NCBI RefSeq assembly: GCF_001187435.1
Contig: NZ_LFXA01000002.1
Coordinates: forward strand, 1,116,001-1,180,000
Length of the DNA: 64,000 bases
Reading direction: 5' to 3'
From: Streptomyces caatingaensis
GTDB taxonomy: Bacteria > Actinomycetota > Actinomycetes > Streptomycetales > Streptomycetaceae
Made by a program: the position numbers and the translations under genes. This document shows, one piece after another, positions 42,119 to 50,704 of the stretch. Every line of letters starts with the position of its first letter. The first letter of the stretch is position 1. Below the pieces are notes generated by a model that saw only the letters and a list, made by a program, of their open reading frames with translations, was not told the DNA's origin and ran no database searches.

Positions 42119-43216
42119 GTGACGACCCTGGGCGTGGAAGAGGAATACCTGCTCGTCGACCCGGTCACGGGCCTGCCGCGGCCGATGGCCGTCGAGGTCA
42201 AGGCGGCGGCGGGGGCGGACGAGGTCACCGAGCGCGGGGAGGTCCAGCGCGAGCTGCTCCAGGCGCAGGTCGAGGTGGCCACCCCGGTCTGCGCGGAACT
42301 GGCCGAGGTCGGCGGCCATCTCCTGCGGCTGCGGCACGCGGTGGCAGCCGCGGCCGAGGACGCGGGCTGCCGCGTCCTGGCCTCGGGCGCCGCGCCCGTC
42401 CGGGACGGGCAGGGCGCCCCCGTCACCCCCGAACGCCACTTCCTGCGCCTGCGCGGCCGGCGCGGCCGGCTCGTGGACGAACAGCTCGTCAACGGCATGC
42501 ACGTCCACGTGGGCATCCCCGACCGGGCGGCCGGCACGGCCGCGCTCAACCGCGTCCGGGCCTGGCTGCCCCTCCTGGTGGCCATGGGCGGCAACTCGCC
42601 GATGTGGTGCGGACAGGACACCGGTTACGCGAGCTGGCGGACGATCGTCGAGAGCCGCTGGCCGGTGAGCGGTCCGCCGCCGGAGTTCGCCGACGACGCC
42701 GACTACGACGCGCGGATGCGCCTCCTGGTGGACGTGGGGGCGATCGAGGAGGTCGGGCAGGTGGCCTGGGAGGCCCGGCTGTCGCACCGGTACCCCACGC
42801 TCGAAGTGCGCTGCTGCGACGTGCAGTTGACGGCGGACGACGCCGTCATGTTCGCGGGCATCAGCCGCGGGCTGGTGGCCACCGCCCTGCGCGAGGAGGC
42901 CGACGGGGTTCCGCTGCCGGACGTCCCGCAGGAGCTGCTCAACGCGGCGAACTGGCACGCCGCCCGCTACGGCCTCGACGGCCACCTCATCGACCCGCCC
43001 GGCCGGCGGCAGCGCCCGGCCGGCGAGCTGGTCGGCGCGCTGCTCGACCACATCGCGCCCGCCCTCGACGAGCACGGCGACACCCGTGAGGTGACCGGCC
43101 TGGTGGAGCGCTTCCTGAGGACGGGCGGCCCGGCGGGGCGCCAGCGCGAGGCACTGGCCGACGGCGGCCTGCCGATGCTGCTCGATCTCCTGTGCCTCCG
43201 GCACGCCGGGCGTTGA
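42119..43216 (+). CDS. ybdK: YbdK-type carboxylate-amine ligase (glutamate-cysteine ligase 2 family)
   Basis: The 365-residue protein starts at GTG 42119 with TTLGVEEEYLLVDPVTG. It has NGMHVHVGIPD, PLLVAMGGNSPMWCGQDTGYASWR and ANWHAARYGLDG, all diagnostic of GCS2/YbdK ligases. They form gamma-glutamyl amides weakly in vitro; the native substrate in actinomycetes is unsettled. Two hundred ninety bases of simple repeats follow the stop. Confidence 0.93.
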   Translation: MTTLGVEEEYLLVDPVTGLPRPMAVEVKAAAGADEVTERGEVQRELLQAQVEVATPVCAELAEVGGHLLRLRHAVAAAAEDAGCRVLASGAAPVRDGQGAPVTPERHFLRLRGRRGRLVDEQLVNGMHVHVGIPDRAAGTAALNRVRAWLPLLVAMGGNSPMWCGQDTGYASWRTIVESRWPVSGPPPEFADDADYDARMRLLVDVGAIEEVGQVAWEARLSHRYPTLEVRCCDVQLTADDAVMFAGISRGLVATALREEADGVPLPDVPQELLNAANWHAARYGLDGHLIDPPGRRQRPAGELVGALLDHIAPALDEHGDTREVTGLVERFLRTGGPAGRQREALADGGLPMLLDLLCLRHAGR

Positions 43217-43230
43217 GGCGCCCCTTCCCG

Positions 43231-43347
43231 GACTCCCGGACTCCCGGACTCCCGGGTCTCCGGGCGGGTCTCCGGGCGGGTCTCCGGGCGGGTCTCCGGG
43301 CCCCGGGTCTCCGGGCGGGTCTCCGGGCCCCGGGTCTCCGGGCCCCC
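43231..43347 (+). repeat. Tandem repeats: 3 x GACTCCCG then 7 x GGGTCTCCGGGC
   Basis: Three 8-bp units (43231-43254) run into seven 12-bp GGGTCTCCGGGC units starting at 43254, 43266, 43278, 43290, 43305, 43317 and 43332, three of them extended by CCC. They fill the spacer between YbdK and the hemerythrin gene. A GTTT-N14-GGGATA element follows near 43375, weakly like a SigB promoter. Confidence 0.85.
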
Positions 43348-43505
43348 AGACCTCCCGGACGCCGACGGGGGGTTTCCCCGCGGCTCCCCGGGATACGCGC
43401 GGAGACGAGCGATCGACGAGCTTCCCGGACCGGCGGCAGTTCCGGACCGGACCGAAAGCAGTCCCGAACCGGCAACACCGAGACGGAAGAAGGGGAAACG
43501 AGCTC

Positions 43506-44093
43506 ATGAGTGGTGCGGCAAGCACCCGCGACAAGGCCGCCCGACTGCCCGAAGGGGACGTGGTCGCCGTCCTGCTGGAGCAGCACGCGCGCATCCGCGA
43601 ACTCTTCGCCGAGGTCACGTCGGCGGAGGGCGACCGCAAGAGGCAGGCCTTCGACGAACTGAGGGCCCTGCTCGTCGTCCACGAGACGGCCGAGGAGATG
43701 GTCGTCCGCCCGGTGGCCCGCGACACCGCGGGCAGGAACGAGGTCGAGGCCCGCAACCACGAGGAGTGGGAGGCCACCAAGGCCCTCGCCGGGCTGGAGA
43801 AGACCGACATCACCAGCGCCGAATTCGACGACCGGCTGCGGAAGCTGGAGAAGGCCGTCGAGGCCCACGCCCGGCACGAGGAACGCGAGGAGTTCCCCAC
43901 GCTCCGCGCCGGGCGCAGCGATTCCGAACTCCGGCACATGGGGACGATGGTGCGCGCGGCCGCCAAGGTCGCGCCCACGCATCCGCATCCCGGTGCGGCC
44001 GGCTCCCCGCTCGCCCAGTGGAGCGTGGGGCCGCTCGCCTCCCTGGCCGACCGGGCCAAGGACGCCATCAGGGCGGCCAAGAACCAGCCGTGA
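43506..44093 (+). CDS. Hemerythrin-like protein 1
   Basis: The 195-residue protein has a hemerythrin HHE four-helix bundle: QHARIRELF, VVHETAEEMVVRP (HxxxE), NHEEWEAT and HARHEEREEFP, giving His/Glu ligands for a diiron site. A C-terminal tail (PTHPHPGAAG, then GPLASLADRAKDAI) recurs in the two other hemerythrin-like proteins here. Likely role: O2, NO or redox sensing or storage. ATG 43506 follows AGGGGAAACG. Confidence 0.92.
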   Translation: MSGAASTRDKAARLPEGDVVAVLLEQHARIRELFAEVTSAEGDRKRQAFDELRALLVVHETAEEMVVRPVARDTAGRNEVEARNHEEWEATKALAGLEKTDITSAEFDDRLRKLEKAVEAHARHEEREEFPTLRAGRSDSELRHMGTMVRAAAKVAPTHPHPGAAGSPLAQWSVGPLASLADRAKDAIRAAKNQP

Positions 44094-44484
44094 CAGGCGA
44101 GTTGTGCCCTCCCCGGGGGCCGGCCGGCCGCTGCGGCGCGCCGCCCGGCCCCCGTTGGCGCGTCCGGCCGGTGACGTCGGCGCTCTCGACGTCGTGCCAG
44201 GCACGGTGCTCCCAGCAGGCCAGGAGCCGGTCGCCCCCGGCGTCGCGGCGCAGCGGGTCGCGGCGCAGCGGGGAGACGAGCACGCGGCACGCGGCCGGGT
44301 CGGTCACCGCCAGGGCGGTGTCCTTGCCGTGCTTGCCGGTGCAGGCGAAGAGGACCGCGCCGTCGCGACGGCGGGCGTGCTCGCGCAGCAGCGCCGTCAG
44401 CCCGTACGTGTCGTACAGCTCGGTGTACCGGTCGCTGCCGATCCGGAAGGAACCCAGGTGAGGAGCGCCCGACGTCAGGGACAA
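44068..44484 (-). CDS. Hypothetical protein, weakly supported
   Basis: A 138-codon frame from TTG 44484 (no clear SD) reads SDRYTELYDTYGLTALLREHARRRDG, then VLFACTGKHGKDTALAVTD; the middle looks protein-like. The C-terminal 40 residues are low complexity and the 3' end overlaps the hemerythrin gene by 26 bases. No family was recognised. The true start or end may differ, and a frameshift upstream is possible since the neighbouring frame has an ATG at 44503. Confidence 0.4.
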   Translation of the reverse strand: MSLTSGAPHLGSFRIGSDRYTELYDTYGLTALLREHARRRDGAVLFACTGKHGKDTALAVTDPAACRVLVSPLRRDPLRRDAGGDRLLACWEHRAWHDVESADVTGRTRQRGPGGAPQRPAGPRGGHNSPVTAGSWPP

Positions 44485-44533
44485 CGTCGGGGGCCGTTTT
44501 CATGCCGCGCTCACGCGGCCGTCTCGTGCCGGC

Positions 44534-45274
44534 TCACGCGGGAGCGGCGGGCGGCTGCGGCGGGGCGGCCGTGCGTGACCCGGTCTCCGCCCGGGCGGGG
44601 CGGCTCCTGAGCGAGGGGTCGACGCGCAGGCAGCGCAGCATCTCCTCGGCGTACGGGAGGGCCCCGCAGAGCACGACCGCGGCGATCACGCCGAAGCGGG
44701 CGCGCCGCGACAGCGGGCGGTGCTTGGGCCGCAGCCGGAAGGAGGGCTTCGCCGGGCCGCGGCCGACCAGGGACAGCGCCTGGTCCCAGTGGAGGGCGAA
44801 CAGGGAGGCGGTCGCCATCAGCGGGACGACCTCCAGCAGGCTGTGCACGTGCTGCTCGTTCGGGGTCACCTCGCGCCGCTGCTCGGCGTACGCCACGTCC
44901 CAGAAGGCGGTGGCCTGGTGGACGCCCAGGCCCGCGGCGGCCGTCGCCAGGACGCCCGCGTTGGCCTGGCAGAACAGCCCGAGCATGATCGGCACTCCGG
45001 CCTCGGCCAGCATGAGCGCGTGGATGGCGGATTCGCGGGTGCCGGCGGTGTGCTCGATGTCGGAGCGGCGGTGCAGCCACCAGTCGGCGAGCCCGGCGCC
45101 CGTCCACAGCGGCAGGACGAAGGCCAGCAGGATGCGCCGGGTGGCCTCGTCCACCCCGGCCTGGCGCACCAGCTCGCGCCGCAGCGCCCGTTCCCCGCCG
45201 GGCAGGCGGCGCGAGAGCGCGGCGAGCCGCGCGGGCGAGCCGCCCGGTCGTCGTCCGAGCACGCGTAGAGCCAT
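44534..45274 (-). CDS. Conserved multi-helix membrane protein
   Basis: The 246-residue protein starts at ATG 45274 behind AAAGGTGG. It has about five hydrophobic segments and histidines in LADWWLHRRSDIEHTAGTRESAIH, NEQHVHSLLEVVPLMATA and FALHWDQAL. The H-rich helices suggest metal or heme binding but no named family was recognised. Divergent from the methyltransferase gene across a spacer with a 30-bp palindrome. Confidence 0.82.
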   Translation of the reverse strand: MALRVLGRRPGGSPARLAALSRRLPGGERALRRELVRQAGVDEATRRILLAFVLPLWTGAGLADWWLHRRSDIEHTAGTRESAIHALMLAEAGVPIMLGLFCQANAGVLATAAAGLGVHQATAFWDVAYAEQRREVTPNEQHVHSLLEVVPLMATASLFALHWDQALSLVGRGPAKPSFRLRPKHRPLSRRARFGVIAAVVLCGALPYAEEMLRCLRVDPSLRSRPARAETGSRTAAPPQPPAAPA

Positions 45275-45469
45275 GAGTTCCACCTTTCGGGAGGGGCTGT
45301 GCGGCGGTGTCGCATGCCCGGCGGGGTGGTGGGAAAACGCGGGGCGGCGGGAGAACGGGGGACTTCCGGTCGGCGTGGTGCCCGGCCGCGGGCCGTCCCC
45401 CCCGCCGCCCAGCACACTCCCCGGCGGCGGCCCCGGCCCGCCCGGCGGGGCCGAACGGGTGAGGGGCCG

Positions 45470-45499
45470 GGCCGGTGGGGCGGATCCGCCCCACCGGCC
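45470..45499. repeat. 30-bp perfect palindrome in a divergent spacer
   Basis: Perfect two-fold symmetry is centred on GGATCC (45482-45487), with arms extending to GGCCGGTGGGGC on the left. It has no loop and very high G+C. A second 7-2-7 dyad (45507-45522, GGGAGGC-GA-GCCTCCC) follows. Position between divergent genes argues against a terminator. Confidence 0.8.
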
Positions 45500-45557
45500 G
45501 GGACGGGGGAGGCGAGCCTCCCGGTTTGGGCGGGGGAGGCGGGGATACCCGCTCGCC

Positions 45558-46211
45558 ATGTGGCTCCTGACACCGCCCGGTGTGTACGCGCCGAACGCCG
45601 ACACCCGGCTGCTGGCGGCCGCCTTGCGCCGCGAACGGCTGCCGCCCTCGGCCCGCGTGCTCGACCTCGGCACGGGCAGCGGGGTGCTCGCCGTGGCCGC
45701 CGCCCGGCACGGGGCCGGGCACGTGACGGCGGTGGACGTGTCGGCCCGCGCCGTGCTGACCGCGCGCTGCAACGGGCTCCTGGCCGGTCACCGCATCCGC
45801 GTGCTGCGCGGCGACCTGCTGGCCCCCGTCGCGGGCGAACGCTTCGACCTCGTCCTCGCCAACCCGCCCTACGTACCCGCCCCTTCGGCGCGGAACCCGC
45901 CGCGCGGGTCGGCCCGCACCCACGACGCCGGCGAGGACGGCCGCCTGCTGCTCGACCGGCTCTGCGCCGGCGTCGCTGCCGTCCTGGCGCCGTCCGGCGT
46001 CCTGTTGCTCGTGCACTCCGGGCTGAGCGGCACCGACGACACCCTGAAACTGCTGGCCGACGCCGGCCTGCGCGCGGACGTGACCCACCGCGCGCACGTC
46101 CCGCTGGGACCGGTGACCCGCTCGCGCGCCGGCTGGCTCCGCGCGCGCGGCCTGCTGGAGCCCGGCCGGGAGACGGAGGAACTGGTGGTGATCCGTGCCC
46201 AGCGCGTCTGA
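45558..46211 (+). CDS. HemK-like class I SAM methyltransferase
   Basis: The 217-residue protein has the SAM-binding motif VLDLGTGSGVLAVAAARHGA and the NPPY motif (LANPPYVPAP) typical of N5-glutamine and small-molecule N-methyltransferases. It is shorter than PrmC and lacks its N-terminal helical domain. The next gene (CDGSH) starts 17 bases before its end, so they form a translationally linked pair facing the iron-enzyme gene. Confidence 0.9.
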   Translation: MWLLTPPGVYAPNADTRLLAAALRRERLPPSARVLDLGTGSGVLAVAAARHGAGHVTAVDVSARAVLTARCNGLLAGHRIRVLRGDLLAPVAGERFDLVLANPPYVPAPSARNPPRGSARTHDAGEDGRLLLDRLCAGVAAVLAPSGVLLLVHSGLSGTDDTLKLLADAGLRADVTHRAHVPLGPVTRSRAGWLRARGLLEPGRETEELVVIRAQRV

Positions 46212-46449
46212 ATCCTCACCGGCGCCCGGCGCCCGTCCCGCCCGGCGGGTGCGGCAGGAGCCCGGCGGCCCGCTGCTGATCGAGGGGCCCGTCGAAGTGG
46301 TCACGGAGGACGGGACGAAGCGCTCGGACCGTCCCGTCGTGGCCCTGTGCATGTGCCGCCGCAGCCGGGCGTTCCCGTGGTGCGACACCAGCCACCGCCG
46401 GCGCGCCGCGCCCGCCTCCGCCACGTCAGGGCAGCGGCCCGCGCAGTGA
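46195..46449 (+). CDS. CDGSH iron-sulfur domain protein
   Basis: The 84-residue protein has C52-M-C54-R-R-S-R-A-F-P-W-C63-D-T-S-H67, an exact CDGSH-type [2Fe-2S] signature (3 Cys, 1 His). The preceding GPLLIEGPVEVVTEDG is also typical. GTG 46195 overlaps the methyltransferase gene, and its 3' end overlaps the convergent iron-enzyme gene by 24 bases. Likely role: electron transfer or cluster supply to that enzyme. Confidence 0.92.
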   Translation: MPSASESSPAPGARPARRVRQEPGGPLLIEGPVEVVTEDGTKRSDRPVVALCMCRRSRAFPWCDTSHRRRAAPASATSGQRPAQ

Positions 46450-47457
46450 GGTCGTGCCCCGTTCCCAGGCCCCCAACAGGTGTGCGGACAGGCGCTGTTC
46501 CAGCCACCGGGTGGCGGAGATGCCGAACGCGACGTCTGCGGCCAGGTGGGGCTCCTGCTCCAGGAGGCCGCCGACGACCTCGTGCCGCACCAGTTGTTCG
46601 TGGACGGCGTCCGCCTCGACGTGCTCGGCGTAGAAGAAGGCCGCCGCGGGCCCGGCGCCCAGCCGCTCCATCGCCTCGACGAGCCGTCGCGACGCCGGGG
46701 AGGAATCGCACTCCAGGACGGCGAAGTGGCCCACGAGCGCGCCCCGTCGCGCCCGGTGCAGGCCGAGGAGCGACATCAGGTTGACCGTCGCCAGCGTCGC
46801 GGCGGGGACGAGGTCCAGGTGGGCGCCGTAGGTGTCGTCGAGGCCGAGGTCGCGCAGGAGGGCGGCGTAGAGCTCGGCGTGCACCTGCTCCGCGCGGCCG
46901 GTGCCGAACTCCTCGTACTCGACGGTGACCAGGGCCGCCTTGGCGCGGCCGGTCAGCCGGGGGATCACCCAGGCGTGCGGGTCGGCCTCCTTGAGCTGGT
47001 AGACCGAGCGGTGCGCCGCGTACTCCCGCAGGTGCCACAACCGCCCCTCGTCGCGCAGGAAATGCGTCACGCCGTGGCCGTCGGCCGGTTCGACGACCAG
47101 CTCGCGCAGGAGCGCGGGCACGTCCGTGCCGTGGGGGACGTCCGCGCGCAGGGCCGCGAGGAAACGCCGTTCGAGGGCCTGCCGCAGGGCCAGGAGGGCC
47201 GGGTCCCACTCCCAGTCCTCGGGCACGTCCCGCCAGCCCCGGTAGTGGAGTTCGTAGCAGAGGTGGAGGGCGAGCTGGAGGTCGTCGCCGTACGGGTCGG
47301 CCGCCCCGGCCGGCCGGGGGTCCGGCGGGCGGGCGGCCCCCGGGCGGCCGCGCAGGGTCTCCAGCAGGGCGGCGGTCAGTTCGCCGCGCGGGGCCGGGAG
47401 GACGGGGGCCGTGACCGGCCGGCGCCCGGGGCGGGCCGGTGTCGGGGTCTCGGGCAT
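46426..47457 (-). CDS. Iron-containing redox enzyme (heme-oxygenase-like diiron fold)
   Basis: The 343-residue protein resembles the TenA/CADD-like heme-oxygenase-fold diiron oxidase/oxygenase family: DLQLALHLCYELHYRG, VEYEEFGTGRAEQVHAELYAALLRDLGLD (Glu and His ligands) and FFYAEHVEADAVHEQLV (Glu/His/His ligands). Members oxidise diverse small molecules. Convergent overlap with the CDGSH gene and adjacency to a methyltransferase suggest a joint pathway; substrate unknown. The first 45 residues are Pro-rich and disordered. Confidence 0.9.
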   Translation of the reverse strand: MPETPTPARPGRRPVTAPVLPAPRGELTAALLETLRGRPGAARPPDPRPAGAADPYGDDLQLALHLCYELHYRGWRDVPEDWEWDPALLALRQALERRFLAALRADVPHGTDVPALLRELVVEPADGHGVTHFLRDEGRLWHLREYAAHRSVYQLKEADPHAWVIPRLTGRAKAALVTVEYEEFGTGRAEQVHAELYAALLRDLGLDDTYGAHLDLVPAATLATVNLMSLLGLHRARRGALVGHFAVLECDSSPASRRLVEAMERLGAGPAAAFFYAEHVEADAVHEQLVRHEVVGGLLEQEPHLAADVAFGISATRWLEQRLSAHLLGAWERGTTSLRGPLP

Positions 47458-47590
47458 CGGGGCGTCCCTTCTGCGGCGGTCGGGAGGCCCGGCCGCCGGC
47501 GTCCACCGGCGGGGGCCGCCCCGTCCCGGGTTTCCCGCGGCCGGCGTCCGAAACGCCGCGGCCCCGGGGGAGGCCCGGGGAGCCGTCCGG

Positions 47591-48172
47591 TCAGGCGCGC
47601 TCGCCGAGCAGGACGAGGTTCTCCGCGTAGCGGTGCCGCCGCCGGTCGTAGGCGCCCGAGCAGGTGACCAGGGCGAGGCGGGGCGGGCCGGTGGCGGAGA
47701 ACAGGTCGGCGGGCAGCGCCTCCTTGGCGTAGGAGCGGCGCCGGGTGACCACGTAGCGGTGGGCGCGCCCGTCGGCGCCGGTGACCAGCACCGCCGCACC
47801 CCGGGGGACGTGGCGCAGCGCGGCGAAGGCGCCCGGCCCGTACTCCCGGGTGTCGAGGTGCCCGGCGATCAGGACCGTGCCCCGGCCCGCGCCCGGCCGG
47901 GCCCCCAGGGCCCACCAGCCCACCGTGCCGGGCGGGCGCGGCAGTTCGAGGGCGCCGTGGCCGTCGGCGGCCACGGCGACGACGGCGGCCACGAGGCGGC
48001 CGCGGATCTCCACGCGCACCGGCGGCGAGACGGCCTCCCGTACCGCCGACGGCCGCCCGCCCCCCGGCGGGCCGGCCTCCCGGCCCCCCGGGGGAGCGAG
48101 CGCCCCCGGCGCCAGGGCCACGGCGAACGCCGCCGCCAGGCACAGCGCCACGCGCGTCGGAAGCCCGGCCAT
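47591..48172 (-). CDS. Class F sortase
   Basis: The 193-residue protein has a signal/anchor (LCLAAAFAVALAPGALA) and the class F sortase core: catalytic His in LIAGHLDT, Cys in LALVTCSG, Arg in RRRHRYAENLVLL. Known role: transpeptidation or cleavage of surface proteins at sorting signals in actinobacteria; class F substrates are poorly defined. It lies just downstream of a DUF4142 protein with a C-terminal membrane anchor. Confidence 0.93.
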   Translation of the reverse strand: MAGLPTRVALCLAAAFAVALAPGALAPPGGREAGPPGGGRPSAVREAVSPPVRVEIRGRLVAAVVAVAADGHGALELPRPPGTVGWWALGARPGAGRGTVLIAGHLDTREYGPGAFAALRHVPRGAAVLVTGADGRAHRYVVTRRRSYAKEALPADLFSATGPPRLALVTCSGAYDRRRHRYAENLVLLGERA

Positions 48173-48205
48173 GGATCTCCCCCTCTCACGCGGCCCGGCG
48201 CGACC

Positions 48206-48895
48206 TCAGCGGGGCCCGTCCTGCGGCCGGTTGCGGCGCCGGCGCACGAACCAGGCGACGCTGCCGGCCAGCAGGACCCCGCCCAGGGCCGTACGGCCCA
48301 CCGTCGAGGTCGTCATGTCGCCGAAGGTGTCGGGCGGGGCCGCCGTGCCGCCGTCGCCCGCCGGGACGGCGTGCGCGGACGGCTGGGAGTGACACGTCCC
48401 GCCCCTGACCAGGTTCAGGTGCATGGCGACGACGGGACGCGCCGCCTTGGCCGCCGCCGTGATCTCCGCGTTCCGGCCGGCGGAGATCTGCCGGTCGATG
48501 AGGTCCAGGGTCTTGGCGTGGTTGTCGGCCTGGGCCGAGAGCCAGGCGGCGTCGTACTCCTTGGTGCCCGCCTTGGCCTTGATCGAGGCCAGTTGCTGCT
48601 TCTGCTCCGCCGACGGGCCCGCCGGCAGGGAGACGCCCAGCTTGCCGGCCAGCGTCCTCACGTCGCCGTCGAGCTGGGTGTGGTCGCGGACGAGCGTACG
48701 GCCGACGGACCGCACGCAGGCCGTCGTCGCGTCGCCCTCCGCGTCGTTCCCGGCGGCGATCTCCGCCAGGTTGCCCTGGTGCACGGTCCGCAGGAAGGCC
48801 GAGTCCGTGCCGGTGTCGGCACGGGCCGTCCCCGTCGTCGCGCCGGATATCGCCACCGCGGCCACCGCCACGGCCAGCCACTGTCGGTGCCTCAT
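48206..48895 (-). CDS. Secreted, C-terminally anchored DUF4142 protein
   Basis: The 229-residue protein has a signal peptide (residues 1-26), a ferritin-like helical DUF4142 domain (DSAFLRTVHQGNLAEIAAG, VRDHTQLDGDVRTL, DAAWLSAQADNHAKTLDLID), a Ser/Thr/Gly linker, and a C-terminal helix with RRRRNR. No LPXTG-like motif precedes the helix, so the neighbouring sortase may not process it. ATG 48895 has GAGGAG six bases upstream. Confidence 0.92.
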   Translation of the reverse strand: MRHRQWLAVAVAAVAISGATTGTARADTGTDSAFLRTVHQGNLAEIAAGNDAEGDATTACVRSVGRTLVRDHTQLDGDVRTLAGKLGVSLPAGPSAEQKQQLASIKAKAGTKEYDAAWLSAQADNHAKTLDLIDRQISAGRNAEITAAAKAARPVVAMHLNLVRGGTCHSQPSAHAVPAGDGGTAAPPDTFGDMTTSTVGRTALGGVLLAGSVAWFVRRRRNRPQDGPR

Positions 48896-49152
48896 GTCTG
48901 CTCCTCGTGTTCGCGGCGGCCGCGGCGAGGTGCCGCGGCTCGTTCCGCCGATGTGCCCCGGCCGAGTGCCACTCCGCCCGCCGTCGAAACGGCCGTTCCC
49001 GCGAAACCCCTCGAACGGCCCCGCCCCGTCCACCCGTCCGTACGCACTTGCGGCGGCGCCGGGGGCGGCGAAGGCTGGAGGGAGGACGGGTTCCGCGCCC
49101 CGGGACGGGCGATCCGTGCCGGAGGACCCGGACGACGAAGGGTGGTGCCCCC

Positions 49153-49317
49153 ATGGGCAAGGCGCAGCACAAGGCCAAGCAGGCCAAGGGCCGGCTCAAG
49201 GAGACGGCCGGCAAGCTGACCGGCAACCCGAAGACCGAGATCCAGGGCCACGTGGAGCAGGTGGAGGCGAAGGCCCGGCAGAAGGCCGAGGAGTCGCGCA
49301 AGCGCGGCAAGGGCTAG
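49153..49317 (+). CDS. CsbD-like small stress protein
   Basis: The 54-residue, highly charged protein (GKAQHKAKQAKGRLKETAGK, then LTGNPKTEIQGHVEQVEAKARQ) is a CsbD-family member. In other bacteria it is induced by general stress under SigB; the function is unknown. ATG 49153 is chosen from family length. It is monocistronic. Confidence 0.92.
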   Translation: MGKAQHKAKQAKGRLKETAGKLTGNPKTEIQGHVEQVEAKARQKAEESRKRGKG

Positions 49318-49435
49318 CGGGCTCAGGAGTCCCGGCGCCGCTTCCGCACCGGGAGGCGGTGGGGCACCCGAGTACCCCTCCGTCCCCGCCCGCATGCGGG
49401 CGGGGCGGCGGGCCGTCACGAGAGGCGTGACCGGT

Positions 49436-49957
49436 ATGCGGCTGCTGCTCACCTCCGACACCCACGTGCCGCGGCGCGCCCGCGCCCTGCCCGGGGAACT
49501 CCTCACCGCCGCCGGCGCCGCCGACGCCGTCCTCCACGCCGGGGACTGGACCGACCCCGTGGCCCTGGACGCCCTCGCCGCCCGGTCCGCCCGCCTCATC
49601 GGCGTGTACGGCAACAACGACGGGCCCGGACTGCGCGCCCGCCTCCCCGAGGTCGCCCGCGCCGAACTCGGCGGGCTGCGCTTCGCGGTCGTCCACGACA
49701 CCGGCCCCGCCCGGGGGCGGGAGCAGCGCTGCGCCGCGCGCTTCCCCGACGTGGACGTCCTCGTCTTCGGCCACAGCCACATCCCCTGGGACACCACCGC
49801 CCCCGGCGGCCCGCGTCTGCTGAACCCCGGCTCGCCCACCGACCGCCGCCGACAGCCGCACCCCACGTACATGACCGCGGAGGCGGCGGACGGCCGGCTC
49901 CGCGACGTGACCCTGCACCGCCTCGGCCCGGCGGCGGAACCGGGCCGCCAGCCGTAG
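49436..49957 (+). CDS. Calcineurin-like metallophosphoesterase (YfcE/MJ0936 type)
   Basis: The 173-residue protein has the five metallophosphoesterase motifs: LLTSDTHVP, HAGDWTD, YGNNDG, VVHDTG and FGHSHIPW. They ligate a dinuclear metal centre. Family members hydrolyse phosphodiesters such as bis-pNPP; the physiological substrate is unknown. ATG 49436 is preferred over GTG 49427 for SD spacing. The SRAP gene starts 11 bases later, suggesting co-transcription. Confidence 0.92.
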   Translation: MRLLLTSDTHVPRRARALPGELLTAAGAADAVLHAGDWTDPVALDALAARSARLIGVYGNNDGPGLRARLPEVARAELGGLRFAVVHDTGPARGREQRCAARFPDVDVLVFGHSHIPWDTTAPGGPRLLNPGSPTDRRRQPHPTYMTAEAADGRLRDVTLHRLGPAAEPGRQP

Positions 49958-49968
49958 GGTGGGTGCCC

Positions 49969-50703
49969 ATGTGCGGCCGGTACGTCTCGACGCGCAGCCC
50001 GCAGGACCTCGCCGGGCGGTTCCGGGCGGTCCTCCGGGACACGCGCGAGCCCCCGGGCCCGAGCTGGAACGTCGCCCCGACCGACGACGTCTGGGCCGTG
50101 CTCGACCGCGCCGACCCCGGCACGGGCGAGGTCGTCCGCGGGCTGCGGCCGGTGCGCTGGGGCCTGGTGCCGTCCTGGGCCGCGAGCCCGTCCGGCGGCG
50201 CGAAGCTGATCAACGCGCGGGCCGAGACGGTGGCGGAGAAGCCCGCCTACCGCCGCGCGTTCGTCCGGCACCGCTGCCTGCTGCCCGCCGACGGCTTCTA
50301 CGAGTGGCGCACCGAGCCCGCCGCCGCCGGGGCCCGCAAGCAGCCGTACTACATCAGCCCCGCCGACGGCGCCGTGATGGCGATGGCCGGGCTGTACGCG
50401 TTCTGGCGCGACCGCGCCGTCGCCTCCGACGACGACCCGGCCGCCTGGCTGGTCTCCTGCACCGTCATCACCACCGAGGCGCGCGACGCCGCCGGGCGGA
50501 TCCACCCGCGCATGCCCCTGGCCGTCGCCCCTGACGACTGGGACGCCTGGCTCGACCCCGGCCACCGCGACCCCGACGGGCTCCGCGCCCTGCTCGCCAC
50601 CCCGGCCGCCGGCCGGCTCGACGTCCGCCCGGTGTCCACCGCGGTCAACGACGTCCGCAACGACGGGCCGCACCTGCTCGACGCGCCCGGGGAACGAGGC
50701 TGA
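49969..50703 (+). CDS. yedK: SOS response-associated peptidase family (SRAP/YedK/HMCES)
   Basis: The 244-residue protein has M-C2-G-R-Y, where Cys2 becomes the N-terminal residue that crosslinks to abasic sites in ssDNA. Other active-site residues are Asn in SWNVAPTD, Glu in GFYEWRTE and His in GRIHPRMP. Known role: shielding abasic sites. It overlaps no other gene, but the next hemerythrin gene begins one base after its stop, an unusual pairing. Confidence 0.95.
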   Translation: MCGRYVSTRSPQDLAGRFRAVLRDTREPPGPSWNVAPTDDVWAVLDRADPGTGEVVRGLRPVRWGLVPSWAASPSGGAKLINARAETVAEKPAYRRAFVRHRCLLPADGFYEWRTEPAAAGARKQPYYISPADGAVMAMAGLYAFWRDRAVASDDDPAAWLVSCTVITTEARDAAGRIHPRMPLAVAPDDWDAWLDPGHRDPDGLRALLATPAAGRLDVRPVSTAVNDVRNDGPHLLDAPGERG

Positions 50704-50704
50704 C

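Noticed and set aside
43231..43347. CRISPR-like array
   Set aside because: Repeats are short and directly tandem without unique spacers; it is a minisatellite.
48206..48895. DUF4142 protein as a sortase substrate
   Set aside because: It has a C-terminal helix and Arg-rich tail, but no recognisable LPXTG-like or LAXTG-like motif before the helix.
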